64,000 nucleotides of DNA from NCBI RefSeq assembly GCF_008831265.1, contig NZ_VTTH01000005.1, forward strand, positions 333,724 to 397,723, written 5' to 3'. The translations under genes were made by a program, and so were the position numbers. The notes beneath the pieces are model-generated. The model had not been told where the DNA came from. It did not search any database and was given only the letters and a program-made list of their open reading frames with translations. Every line of letters begins with the position of its first letter. Positions within the stretch are counted from its first letter, which is position 1. This document shows, one piece after another, positions 45,635 to 54,144 of the stretch. This stretch comes from Lacisediminimonas profundi. Lineage in GTDB: Bacteria; Pseudomonadota; Gammaproteobacteria; Burkholderiales; Burkholderiaceae_D.

Positions 45635-45736
45635 CTAGTTCGAATCTTTGGAACCACCGTTACTGGCGCCCGGCGGCATTGCCGGAGCGCGACTGCTGCG
45701 CCGCTCATGGGCGCCATGCAGGTCTTCAGATGCCAT
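45635..45736 (-). CDS. possible 33-residue antisense small protein
   Basis: An ATG-started frame of 33 codons on the opposite strand in the gap between dctS and dctR. It has a weak AGGT seven bases upstream and a hydrophilic composition (Ser, Arg, Glu, Gly). There is no recognised family; it may simply be chance. Its presence is the only thing I see in this 238-base gap. Confidence 0.25.
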   Translation of the reverse strand: MASEDLHGAHERRSSRAPAMPPGASNGGSKDSN

Positions 45737-45865
45737 TTTTGTACCTGAAATGAAATTGTTGAAAAAGCCAGTTACACTTGTGCGCCGGCCCAACGCCCCA
45801 CGTAATGCGCGCGACGAGCTTCGTAACCCGCTTCCCGGATCAGTTCAATTTTTCACTACGGTACG

Positions 45866-46456
45866 ATGCTGCACATAGTTGACGACGAAGAAGTAATCCG
45901 CGACGCCCTCGGCTGGCTGGCCCGCACGCGCGGCATCAAGGCCACCGCCTACCCCACGGCGGATGCATTCCTGCAATCGCTCGACGCGCCGCTGCATTTC
46001 GACCCGGACGGCGACTGCCTGCTGCTCGACATCCGCATGCCTTCAATGTCCGGCGTGGTGCTGTTCGATACGCTGCTTGCGCGCGGACTGGTGGCGCGCC
46101 TGCCGGTAATCTTCCTGACCGGGCATGGCGATGTTCCGCTTGCCGTCGACAGCATCAAGCGCGGCGCCTTCGACTTTTTCGAAAAGCCGTTCAATGACAA
46201 CACCTTGATGGACCGGGTACAGGAAGCGCTGGCCGCCTCGCGCGCTGGCACCGAGTCGGCCGAAGTGCAGGCGCGCTTGACGACGTTGTCGGCGCGGGAG
46301 CGCGAAGTGCTCGACCTGATCCTGGAAGGGAACATGAACAAGGTGATCGCCGACAAGCTCGGCATCAGCATGCGCACGGTCGAAGTCCACCGGGCGCACA
46401 TCTTCGACAAGATGAACGTCAAGACCGCGGTGGAGCTGGCGCGCCTGCTCAAGTGA
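45866..46456 (+). CDS. dctR: response regulator of the C4-dicarboxylate system (FixJ/DctR type)
   Basis: 196 residues. Receiver domain (about 1-120): the acidic pocket in HIVDDEEV, phospho-acceptor Asp in CLLLDIRMPSMSG, Thr in FLTGHGD, and Lys in FFEKPF. LuxR-type helix-turn-helix (about 130-196): LSAREREVLDLILEGNMNKV and ISMRTVEVHRAHIFDKM. This NarL/FixJ structure pairs with DctS, not the NtrC-type DctD used by rhizobia. It probably activates dctPQM across the divergent promoter region. It starts with MLHIVDD and no clear Shine-Dalgarno. Confidence 0.9.
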   Translation: MLHIVDDEEVIRDALGWLARTRGIKATAYPTADAFLQSLDAPLHFDPDGDCLLLDIRMPSMSGVVLFDTLLARGLVARLPVIFLTGHGDVPLAVDSIKRGAFDFFEKPFNDNTLMDRVQEALAASRAGTESAEVQARLTTLSAREREVLDLILEGNMNKVIADKLGISMRTVEVHRAHIFDKMNVKTAVELARLLK

Positions 46457-46524
46457 ACCCGCCGCACGCGGGGCGCAGCACGCAATCGGGTAACATGTCG
46501 CCTCCGTTCGACTGATTGCCCCGC

Positions 46525-47415
46525 ATGTCCATTGCCCTCATCCTGCTTCCCGATTTCGCCATGATCCTGCTGGGCGTGCTGCTGATGCGGTTCACCAAAT
46601 GGGGCGACGAGTTCTGGGCCGGCCTGGAAAAGCTGGTGTATTTCATCCTGTTCCCTACCCTGCTTTTCTATTCCACCGCGCGAACGCCGATGGATTTCAT
46701 CAGCGCCGGGAAAATGCTGCAGGTATCCATGGCTGGCCTGCTTTGCGCCATCGCACTGGCCTGGCTCGCCAAACGCCTGTTCCGCGCCGGGCCGATGATG
46801 TTCGAATCGGGCGTGCAAACGGCATTCCGTTTCAACAGCTACATCGCGCTGGCCCTCGCCTACCGCCTTGGCGGCAACGAAGGAACCTCGCTGATGGCGC
46901 TGATCATGGCGTTCGCCATACCCATCTGCAACGTGGCGGCAGTGCATGCGCTGGTGCACCGTGGCGGCGGCTTGCTGAAGGAACTGGCGCGCAACCCGCT
47001 GCTGATCGCGACTGTCAGCGGCCTGCTGTTCAATGTCGCCGGCCTGCATCTGCCGGAGGTGGTCGAGATCACGATGTCACGAATCGGCAACGCCTCGATT
47101 GCGCTAGGGCTGATGCTGGTGGGCGCCGGCCTGCGGCTGGGCGGACTGCACGAGGGAAAAGGCCTCGCGGCCTACTTGATCCTGGTGAAACTGGTGGCCT
47201 ATCCGGCGATGGCGCTGCTTCTCGCGCAATGGACAGGACTGACTGGCCTGCAATTGCAGATAGTCGTGATGTATGCAGCACTGCCGACTGCCGCCAGCGC
47301 CTACGTACTCGCGGCTCGCCTGGGCGGCAACGGGCCTTTCGTCGCATTCCTGGTCTCGGCCGGCACCGTGCTGTCAGCCTTGACGCTGCCGGTGTGGCTG
47401 CTGGCGACGCGTTGA
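46525..47415 (+). CDS. AEC-family (auxin efflux carrier-like) transporter
   Basis: 296 residues, about ten membrane segments. The AEC family shows as MILLGVLLMRFTKWGDEFWA near the start, the RFNSYIALALAY segment, and the conserved NPLLIATVSGLLFN. Bacterial members such as MdcF or MleP carry malonate or malate, so a dicarboxylate substrate would fit the dctPQM-SR neighbourhood; this is inference. The ATG at 46525 is chosen; a TTG three codons upstream is also in frame. Confidence 0.86.
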   Translation: MSIALILLPDFAMILLGVLLMRFTKWGDEFWAGLEKLVYFILFPTLLFYSTARTPMDFISAGKMLQVSMAGLLCAIALAWLAKRLFRAGPMMFESGVQTAFRFNSYIALALAYRLGGNEGTSLMALIMAFAIPICNVAAVHALVHRGGGLLKELARNPLLIATVSGLLFNVAGLHLPEVVEITMSRIGNASIALGLMLVGAGLRLGGLHEGKGLAAYLILVKLVAYPAMALLLAQWTGLTGLQLQIVVMYAALPTAASAYVLAARLGGNGPFVAFLVSAGTVLSALTLPVWLLATR

Positions 47416-47465
47416 GAGTCGGATGTCGCGCTCTTCCGTCAAGGGCTGGTCATTACCCACATCGC

Positions 47466-47517
47466 GATTGACAGCGTAGACTCGCTCACGCCAAGAACGC
47501 TCCCTCCCCTTGAAAGC
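47466..47517 (+). repeat. repeat unit R1 (direct copy), inverted partner at 48021-48076
   Basis: About 50 bases beginning GATTGACAGCGTAGAC and ending in CCTCCCCTTGAAAG. The reverse complement recurs at 48021-48076 with a few changes. The upstream 47444-47487 part matches 37591-37634. Confidence 0.65.
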
Positions 47518-47760
47518 TGAGCATTACCCGTATCCGTGGGTGAGTGGTTTGGTGGTTCTGCGGTTGGTGGCTTGCGGTTCGTGTGGCTGGGTTTGATGGC
47601 TGTGGTTGTGAAGCCGGGAGACACCCCGGCGGGTGTGTTTCTTTCTTTTAAAAAAAGAAAGAAACCAAAGAAAACACCGTCAAAACCCACTTGGCCAACG
47701 CCCGCCTCGGTAGCCAACCAGACGCGGATGTCTGGGCTAATCCAGTGCGGCGTTCGCGAG
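47499..47760 (+). repeat. long non-coding repeat R2, copy A
   Basis: About 260 bases. Its reverse complement is found at 48231-48478 at an estimated 80-85 percent identity by eye. Both copies contain an AT-rich hairpin (GTTTCTTTC ... GAAAGAAAC around 47640-47668) and the segment GAAGCCGGGAGACACCCCGG. Short frames within encode a shared peptide on either strand, but no binding site or family supports a gene. No transposase is seen. Confidence 0.7.
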
Positions 47761-48020
47761 AGATGATCCCTCGGCTGTGTGCCGCTTACCTAATCAGCCA
47801 ACCCCATGAAGTGTCTTATACCGATGCCCGGCGCACCGTTGACTCTTAATGTTTTTCGAAGCTTCAAATTGGCGACGGGCCTGTTCAAGGAGAGGCGGAA
47901 CGCCGTAATACCTTGCGTTGACCCCATCCCCGCTTGCAGGGAGCGTCTGCGCTTGCAAGCGCAGACCGTTCCGCAGGCGGGCAGCATGCTGCCCGAAACC
48001 CCTGCTACACCCCCGCCCTC

Positions 48021-48076
48021 CCCTTGAAAGGGAGGGAGCGTTAGTGGCGTGCGCCGGTCTACGCTGTCAATCACGC
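48021..48076 (-). repeat. repeat unit R1 (inverted copy)
   Basis: Reverse complement of 47466-47517: the run from CCCTTGAAAGGGAGGGAGCG to GTCTACGCTGTCAATC. It lies inside the 470-base spacer between the two R2 copies. Confidence 0.65.
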
Positions 48077-48230
48077 ATTGGGAAATGATCAGGCCCCAGG
48101 CAACCCGACCACAAGACCCAATTAGCGGCTTCGAAAATAATTAGGAGTCAACGAGCGAGAGTGTGCGGTCGGCGGCATTGAAGCGGGTTGACTGATCCCG
48201 GTCAGAGGCGAGCGTGTGGCAGGACCTTCC

Positions 48231-48478
48231 TCGCGAACGTCGCACTGGTTCGGCCCAGGCGTCCGAGTCTGGTTGGCGTTCGAAGCGGGCGTTGGCCAAG
48301 TGGGTTTTGACCTCCTTTTCTTTGGTTTCTTTCTTTTTTCAAAAGAAAGAAACACACCCGCCGGGGTGTCTCCCGGCTTCACAACCACAAACAACAAACC
48401 CAGCCACACGACCCGCAAGCCAAAAAACCACAAAACCACGGTTATGGGTAAGGCTCAACCCTTGAAAGGGAGGGAGCT
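48231..48478 (-). repeat. long non-coding repeat R2, copy B (inverted)
   Basis: Reverse-complement partner of 47499-47760, with its own GTTTCTTTC/GAAAGAAAC hairpin at 48328-48355. The whole 47416-48540 stretch holds no gene that I can support. Confidence 0.7.
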
Positions 48479-48540
48479 ACAAAGTCGTTCGGCCGTTGAC
48501 GCTCTTGCTGCGGAGAAAAAGCATTCTCGTCATGCGCCGG

Positions 48541-49650
48541 TCAACTGCCAGCACCATGACACGCCAGCGCCCATTCCACATGCTCGCGCACCAGGGCCGA
48601 CGGATGCGCCTGCCGGCCACGCAGCGCGGCCACGATGTCCGGCGCGCCGCGCAGACCGCTGACTGCAGCATTGCCAAGTCCGACCGCAATATTGCGCAAC
48701 CATCTCTCATGCCCGATACGCCGGATCGCACTACCCTCCAGCCGTCGATTGAAATCATCTTCGCTCCAGCCGAACAGGTCGACCAGCGTCGCCTGGTCCA
48801 GTCCGTTGCGGGCGTCGAAGTCCGGCAGCGAGGCACGCCCCGCGTACTTGTTCCACGGGCAGGCCAGCTGGCAGTCGTCGCAGCCAAGCACCCGATTGCC
48901 AATCATTGGCCGCATCTCGACCGGAATGCTGCCCTTGAGCTCGATCGTCAGGTAGGAAATGCAGCGCCGCGCATCCAGCCGGTACGGGCCCAGTATGGCT
49001 TGTGTCGGACAGGCATCGATGCAGGCGCTGCATTGCCCGCAGTGATTGGTGACGGACTGGTCCACCGGCAGTGGCAGGTCGGTGAAAATCTCGCCCAGGA
49101 AAAACATCGAACCGGCATCGCGGTTGAGCAGCAGCGTGTGCTTGCCGCGCCAGCCCAGCCCCGACTTTTCCGCCAGCGCGACTTCCAGTACCGGGGCGGA
49201 GTCGGTGAACACCCGATACGCTGTCTTCCCCACTTCCTGTTCAATCCTGGTCGCCAGCTGCTGCAGGCGTTGCCGGATCACCTTGTGGTAATCCCTGCCG
49301 CGGGCATAGACCGAGACAATGGCGTCGCCGGGCTGCCGCAAGCGGCCCTGCTCGACCGTCCGCCAGTCGTCGCCTCTTGAAGCCGGCAGATAATCCATGC
49401 GCGCAGTGAGCACCCGCACCGTACCAGGCACCAGTTCCGACGGGCGGGTACGCTTGCTGCCGTGGGCTGCCATATAATCCATCTCGCCGTGATAGCCGGC
49501 GGCCAGCCATGCTTCGAAACCCGGTTCGCGGTCGGACAGGTCGACATCCGCGATGCGCAGTTCGGCAAAACCAAGCTCGCGCGCCCATGCCTTGATGGCG
49601 AGCGCCAGCGCGGGCAGGTCGGTGGAGGGCGGGTCTTGCACAATGAACAC
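48541..49650 (-). CDS. queG: epoxyqueuosine reductase
   Basis: 369 residues from a GTG at 49648-49650 with AGAGGA eight bases upstream (an ATG at 49675-49677 is also in frame but without a site). Two 4Fe-4S clusters: CGQCSACIDACP and CDDCQLACPWN. A cobalamin-binding N-domain is recognisable (AAGYHGEMDYMAAHGSKRTR, then PASRGDDWRTVEQG). It reduces epoxyqueuosine to queuosine in tRNA. The C-terminus has HEAT-like repeats (NAAVSGLRGAPDIVAAL). It is divergent from tsaE, another tRNA-modification gene, with 35 bases between starts. Confidence 0.93.
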   Translation of the reverse strand: MFIVQDPPSTDLPALALAIKAWARELGFAELRIADVDLSDREPGFEAWLAAGYHGEMDYMAAHGSKRTRPSELVPGTVRVLTARMDYLPASRGDDWRTVEQGRLRQPGDAIVSVYARGRDYHKVIRQRLQQLATRIEQEVGKTAYRVFTDSAPVLEVALAEKSGLGWRGKHTLLLNRDAGSMFFLGEIFTDLPLPVDQSVTNHCGQCSACIDACPTQAILGPYRLDARRCISYLTIELKGSIPVEMRPMIGNRVLGCDDCQLACPWNKYAGRASLPDFDARNGLDQATLVDLFGWSEDDFNRRLEGSAIRRIGHERWLRNIAVGLGNAAVSGLRGAPDIVAALRGRQAHPSALVREHVEWALACHGAGS

Positions 49651-49685
49651 GGTATTTTTCCTCTGGCAGAAAGCCATTTTACGCA

Positions 49686-50171
49686 ATGCGCCATTTGACG
49701 TTTCACTTGCCTGACGAAGGCGCGACCCGGCAACTCGGCGCGGCGCTGGCCGCCGTGCTGACGCCAGGGCTGGTGATCTACCTGCACGGCGACCTGGGCG
49801 CCGGAAAAACCTCGCTGGTGCGGGCCATGCTGCACGCAGCCGGCCATGCCGGACATGTGAAAAGCCCGACTTACACGCTGGCCGAGCCCTACTCGCTGCA
49901 ACTGGACGGCAAGCCGGTCGAGATCATCCATTTCGACTTGTACCGCATGGGCAGTCCGGAAGAATTCCTCGATGCCGGATTCCGCGACCACTTCAACCAC
50001 CAGACCATCTGCCTGGTCGAATGGCCGGAGAAAGGCGCGGCAGTGTTACCAGCACCCGACATTCATGTGTTCTTGCGCCTTGCAGGACAAGGCCGTGAGG
50101 TAGAATTGCACGCGTTGTCCGATGAGGGTGTTCAATGTCTCGACCGTCTGCACTACGCTCCGCATCGCTGA
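49686..50171 (+). CDS. tsaE: tRNA threonylcarbamoyladenosine biosynthesis ATPase
   Basis: 161 residues. The Walker A motif is LHGDLGAGKTSLVRAML; VKSPTYTLAEPY and IHFDLYRMGSPEEFLDAGFR are the usual TsaE switch and Walker B-like segments. It drives TsaBD turnover in t6A synthesis. Its last 37 bases overlap the amiC start in another frame, so both are translated from one mRNA. Confidence 0.95.
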   Translation: MRHLTFHLPDEGATRQLGAALAAVLTPGLVIYLHGDLGAGKTSLVRAMLHAAGHAGHVKSPTYTLAEPYSLQLDGKPVEIIHFDLYRMGSPEEFLDAGFRDHFNHQTICLVEWPEKGAAVLPAPDIHVFLRLAGQGREVELHALSDEGVQCLDRLHYAPHR

Positions 50172-51463
50172 ATCCGACTTCCCGTCGCACCGTCCTCAAG
50201 GCCGGTGCCACCCTGCTCCTCTCTGTCATTGCTCCCACTGCTGCGCACGCTGCGCAGATACTGGCGGTACGCGTCTGGCCGGCTGAAGATTACACCCGCG
50301 TCACGCTGGAAAACGACAGTCACCTGAAGACCACGCATTTCATCGTCAAGGATCCTGAACGGCTGGTGGTCGATATCGAAGGCATCGACCTGAATCCGAC
50401 GCTTAAGGGGCTGGTGGCCAAGATCGCACCCAACGATCCCTACATCCGCCAGGTGCGCGTCGGACAGAACCGGCCCAAGGTGGTGCGGCTGGTGTTCGAC
50501 CTGAAAGAAGAAATCACGCCCCAGGTGTTCATGTTGCAGCCGGTCGCCAATTACCAGCACCGCCTGATCTTCGACCTGTACCCGGTCAACCCGCCGGACC
50601 CGATCGCGGCACTGATCGCGAAAGGCGGCTGGGACAAGGAGGCGCCCGCGGCACCGATCGACCAGAAGCCGACGCCGGCGCCGACCCTCCCGGAAGACAC
50701 CGCTACAGCAAAAGCAAAACCCGGCCTGGACCAGCCCGCCCGCAGCCAGACTTCCCGCATGATCACGATTGCGCTCGATCCTGGCCATGGCGGCGAGGAT
50801 CCGGGCGCGGTCGGGCGCGGCGGCAGCCGGGAAAAAGATGTGGTGCTGGCGATTGCGCGGCGGCTCAAGGCACGGATCGAGGAACAGCCGAACATGCGGG
50901 TGCTGCTGACCCGCGACGGCGATTACTTCGTTCCCTTGCATGTACGGGTGCAGAAAGCGCGGCGGGTGCAGGCAGACCTGTTCGTCTCCATCCATGCCGA
51001 CGCATTCATCGAACCGACCGCGCGCGGCGCGTCGGTGTTCGTGCTGTCGGACAAGGGCGCCAGTTCGGCTGCCGCCCGCTGGCTGGCAAACAAGGAGAAC
51101 TCGGCCGACCTGATCGGCGGGGTCAACCTGAAGCGCCACGACCGCCAGCTGGCCAGCGTATTGCTCGACTTGTCGACCACGGCGCAGATCAACGACAGCC
51201 TGAAGCTGGGCCGCGCGGTACTGAGCGAGATCGGCGGCATCAACCGGCTGCACAAGGCAGCGGTGGAGCAGGCCGGGTTCGCTGTGCTGAAAGCGCCGGA
51301 CATTCCCAGCATCCTGGTCGAGACCGCGTTCATCTCCAACCCGGAAGAAGAAGCCAAGCTCAACGACAGCAACTACCAGGACAAGCTGGCGGATGCGGTC
51401 ATGACCGGCATCCGGAAATACTTCGCGAAAAATCCGCCGCTGGCCAAGAACCCGATGATGTGA
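50135..51463 (+). CDS. amiC: N-acetylmuramoyl-L-alanine amidase (AmiC type)
   Basis: 442 residues. A Tat-like signal (NPTSRRTVLKAGATLLLS, twin arginine) is followed by an AMIN domain (about 40-150, VRVWPAEDYTRVTLENDSHL) and the Amidase_3 zinc domain (about 208-436). Zinc ligands are seen in ALDPGHGGEDPGAV (His), REKDVVLAIA (Glu) and VSIHADAF (His), and the catalytic Glu in LVETAFISNPEEE. It splits septal peptidoglycan during division. The tsaE-amiC order is conserved in proteobacteria. Confidence 0.94.
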   Translation: MSRPSALRSASLNPTSRRTVLKAGATLLLSVIAPTAAHAAQILAVRVWPAEDYTRVTLENDSHLKTTHFIVKDPERLVVDIEGIDLNPTLKGLVAKIAPNDPYIRQVRVGQNRPKVVRLVFDLKEEITPQVFMLQPVANYQHRLIFDLYPVNPPDPIAALIAKGGWDKEAPAAPIDQKPTPAPTLPEDTATAKAKPGLDQPARSQTSRMITIALDPGHGGEDPGAVGRGGSREKDVVLAIARRLKARIEEQPNMRVLLTRDGDYFVPLHVRVQKARRVQADLFVSIHADAFIEPTARGASVFVLSDKGASSAAARWLANKENSADLIGGVNLKRHDRQLASVLLDLSTTAQINDSLKLGRAVLSEIGGINRLHKAAVEQAGFAVLKAPDIPSILVETAFISNPEEEAKLNDSNYQDKLADAVMTGIRKYFAKNPPLAKNPMM

Positions 51464-51503
51464 GCACTGGCTTTCAGGCTGGTGGAAAGCGTACCTGGCG
51501 AAC

Positions 51504-52154
51504 CTAGCCCGCCTTGCGCCCTACTCGCTGCCACAGCTTCCACAGCGCGCCCAGGATCAGCGGAATCACCGCAGCGCCTACCCCGAGCACCACAATCGTG
51601 CTCAGATGGTCGCGGATCACCGGTATGTTGCCGAAGAAGTAGCCTGCCATGACCAGGCCGGCCACCCAGATCACGGCGCCGGTGACGTTATAGAACTGGA
51701 ACTTGGCAAACGACATGTTCGATACGCCAGCCACAAAGGGCGCGAAGGTCCGCACAATGGGGATGAAGCGCGACAGGATGATGGTCACGCCGCCATGGTT
51801 CTCGTAGAAAGCATGCGTCTTTTGCAGCGCCGCCTTGTCGATCCACCTGTAGTCGTGCGTGAACACCTTGTGCCCGATCGCATTGCCTATCCAGTAATTG
51901 ACGGTATTGCCGGCAATTGCGGCCGTGACCAGCAGCGCGATCAGGATGCCGGCATTCATCGACCCGGTTGCGCAGAACGCACCGGCAATGAACAGCAGCG
52001 AATCGCCTGGCAGGAAAGGGAATATCACCAGGCCGGTCTCGGCGAACACGATGCCCGACAGGACGACATAGACCATCGTGCCGTATTCGTTGATCAGCAA
52101 GCCCAGGGATTTGTCGACATGCATGATCATGTCGAGGAATTGAATGAAAGTCAT
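51504..52154 (-). CDS. DedA-family membrane protein
   Basis: 216 residues, several membrane segments. The DedA/SNARE-associated motifs are FLPGDSLLFIAGA and the arginine motif LSRFIPIVRTFAPFVAGVSN. DedA proteins recycle undecaprenyl phosphate or flip lipids and protect the proton gradient. It is in opposite orientation to its neighbours, inserted between amiC and mutL. Together with uppP and plsY it adds to the envelope genes in this window. Confidence 0.9.
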   Translation of the reverse strand: MTFIQFLDMIMHVDKSLGLLINEYGTMVYVVLSGIVFAETGLVIFPFLPGDSLLFIAGAFCATGSMNAGILIALLVTAAIAGNTVNYWIGNAIGHKVFTHDYRWIDKAALQKTHAFYENHGGVTIILSRFIPIVRTFAPFVAGVSNMSFAKFQFYNVTGAVIWVAGLVMAGYFFGNIPVIRDHLSTIVVLGVGAAVIPLILGALWKLWQRVGRKAG

Positions 52155-52272
52155 CGATTGCCGGATTGTTCACGCAGGGATGCGGCGTGATTCGCAAAAA
52201 CAAGGGTAATGCGGGTGCGTGCGCATGACAGCAGATGCGTCAACCGCGGGCGAAATCATACACCAGCGGCGC

Positions 52273-52278
52273 TATAAT
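52273..52278 (+). promoter_or_regulatory. TATAAT box immediately before mutL
   Basis: A perfect -10 hexamer ending six bases before the ATG. The matching -35 region is poor (GCGAAA at 17 bases). If used, transcription would begin at or next to the start codon. Confidence 0.4.
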
Positions 52279-52284
52279 CCACTG

Positions 52285-54129
52285 ATGAATCCCAAGCCGC
52301 TTTCCGTACGTCCGATACAACAACTCCCTGACCAGCTGATCTCGCAGATCGCCGCCGGCGAAGTAATCGAACGGCCCTCTGCCGTCGTCAAGGAATTGCT
52401 CGAAAACGCACTGGATGCGGGTGCGACCCAGATCACGGTCCGGCTGGAACAGGGCGGCTGCAAGCGCATCTGCATTACTGATAACGGACGCGGCATCGCC
52501 AACCAGGAAATGCCGCTGGCGCTGGCGCGCCACGCCACCTCCAAGATCGCCTCGCTGTCCGACCTGGAAAACGTGATGACACTCGGTTTTCGGGGCGAAG
52601 CGCTGGCATCGATCGCGTCGGTGTCGCAGTTGACGCTGACCTCGCGCACCGCGGATGACGCCCATGCCTGGGAAATCGCTGGCGGCGATGCGCCGGTACC
52701 CGCTTCCGCCGCACCCGGCACATCGGTGGACGTGCAGGACCTGTACTACAACACGCCGGCCCGCCGCAAGTTCCTGAAAACCGAGCAGACCGAATTCGGC
52801 CACTGCCTGGAAGTGGTGCGGCGCATTGCGCTGGCCCGCCCTGACGTTACATTCTCGCTCACGCACAACGGCAAGACCGTCGACCACTGGAACACCGGCG
52901 AGCTGGCGCGCCGCAGCGCCCAGGTGATGGGCGACGAATTTGCCGGCGCCCGCCTGCCGCTGCACCAGGCCGCCGGGCCGCTGACCCTGTCCGGCTACGT
53001 CGGCCTGCCCACTGCTGCGCGCATGCGCGCCGACAGCCAGTATTTCTACGTCAACGGCCGATTCGTTCGCGACAAGCTGCTGACGCATGCGGTGCGCGCC
53101 GCCTACCAGGATGTCTTGCATGGCGACCGCTTCCCGAGCTACCTGCTGAGCCTGGACCTCGATCCGGCCCTGGTCGATGTCAATGTGCACCCGTCCAAGA
53201 TCGAAGTGCGTTTTCGCGATAGCCGGGCCGTGCATCAATTTGTATTCCATGCCGTGCGCGACGTGCTGGCGCAAACCTCGGCCACCGCCTACGGCACCGC
53301 GCCGCCGCCGCAACCGGTGACATCGTCGCCAGGTTTGTCGTGGATACGCGAACAGGCCGGCTTGCCGCTGCGCGCCCAGCCGGCCGGCGTGGCCCAGGAC
53401 ATGGCGCAGTACGGGGCGCTGTTCGGCGCTGCGACGGCGCTGGGTGGCAACCCGCAATCGGCACGTGAAGCCGGCGGCGAATATTCCTCTGCAGCGCTGG
53501 CGGCCGGCCCCGCAACCGATCACCGTGCGGACGACGGGCAGGATCAATTCCCGCTCGGATTCGCGCTGGCCCAGCTGCACGGCGTGTATGTGCTGGCCCA
53601 GAATGCGCGCGGACTGGTGCTGGTGGACATGCATGCGGCGCACGAGCGCATCCTGTATGAACAATTCAAGCAGTCGCTGGATGCGGATGCGGTACAGGTG
53701 CAGCCCTTGCTGATTCCCGTCACCTTCTACGCCGACCCGGTGGAAGTCGGCACCGTCGACGAGCACCAGCCGGTGCTGGCTTCCCTCGGCTTCGACATCT
53801 GCGCGATGTCGCCGACCACGCTGGCGGTGCGCGCGATCCCGGCCTTGCTGAAGAATGCCGATGCACAGGCGCTGGCGCGCGACGTGCTGCGCGAAGTGCG
53901 CGAATTCGGCGGCTCGCAGGTGCTGATGGAGCGCCGCAATGCGCTGCTCGGCACCCTCGCCTGCCATACTGCCGTGCGCGCCAACCGCGCGCTGACGATA
54001 CCCGAAATGAATTCCCTGCTGCGCCAGATGGAAGCGACCGATCGTGCCGACCAGTGCAACCATGGCCGCCCGACCTGGGTCCAGCTTGGCCTGGCAGACC
54101 TCGACCGCCTGTTCCTGCGTGGGCAGTGA
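52285..54129 (+). CDS. mutL: DNA mismatch repair protein MutL
   Basis: 614 residues from the ATG at 52285. GHKL ATPase motifs: VVKELLENALDAGA, ITDNGRGIA, ATSKIASLSDLENVMTLGFRGEAL. The C-terminal domain carries DMHAAHERILYE, matching the endonuclease pattern DQHA(x)2E(x)4E with Met for Gln, and later CNHGRPTWVQL, so it is probably a nicking MutL as expected where MutH is absent. TATAAT ends six bases before the ATG with no Shine-Dalgarno, so the message may be leaderless. The frame is open 22 codons further upstream, without support. Confidence 0.94.
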   Translation: MNPKPLSVRPIQQLPDQLISQIAAGEVIERPSAVVKELLENALDAGATQITVRLEQGGCKRICITDNGRGIANQEMPLALARHATSKIASLSDLENVMTLGFRGEALASIASVSQLTLTSRTADDAHAWEIAGGDAPVPASAAPGTSVDVQDLYYNTPARRKFLKTEQTEFGHCLEVVRRIALARPDVTFSLTHNGKTVDHWNTGELARRSAQVMGDEFAGARLPLHQAAGPLTLSGYVGLPTAARMRADSQYFYVNGRFVRDKLLTHAVRAAYQDVLHGDRFPSYLLSLDLDPALVDVNVHPSKIEVRFRDSRAVHQFVFHAVRDVLAQTSATAYGTAPPPQPVTSSPGLSWIREQAGLPLRAQPAGVAQDMAQYGALFGAATALGGNPQSAREAGGEYSSAALAAGPATDHRADDGQDQFPLGFALAQLHGVYVLAQNARGLVLVDMHAAHERILYEQFKQSLDADAVQVQPLLIPVTFYADPVEVGTVDEHQPVLASLGFDICAMSPTTLAVRAIPALLKNADAQALARDVLREVREFGGSQVLMERRNALLGTLACHTAVRANRALTIPEMNSLLRQMEATDRADQCNHGRPTWVQLGLADLDRLFLRGQ

Positions 54130-54144
54130 AATGCACCTGCCCTG

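Noticed and set aside
47439..47717. Small frame with a peptide shared between both long repeats
   Set aside because: The similarity arises because the DNA is repeated; there is no binding site, both strands are equally open, and the frames end in unrelated sequence.
47499..48478. Composite transposon or insertion sequence from facing repeats
   Set aside because: There is no transposase frame between or inside the repeats and no target-site duplication that I can see.
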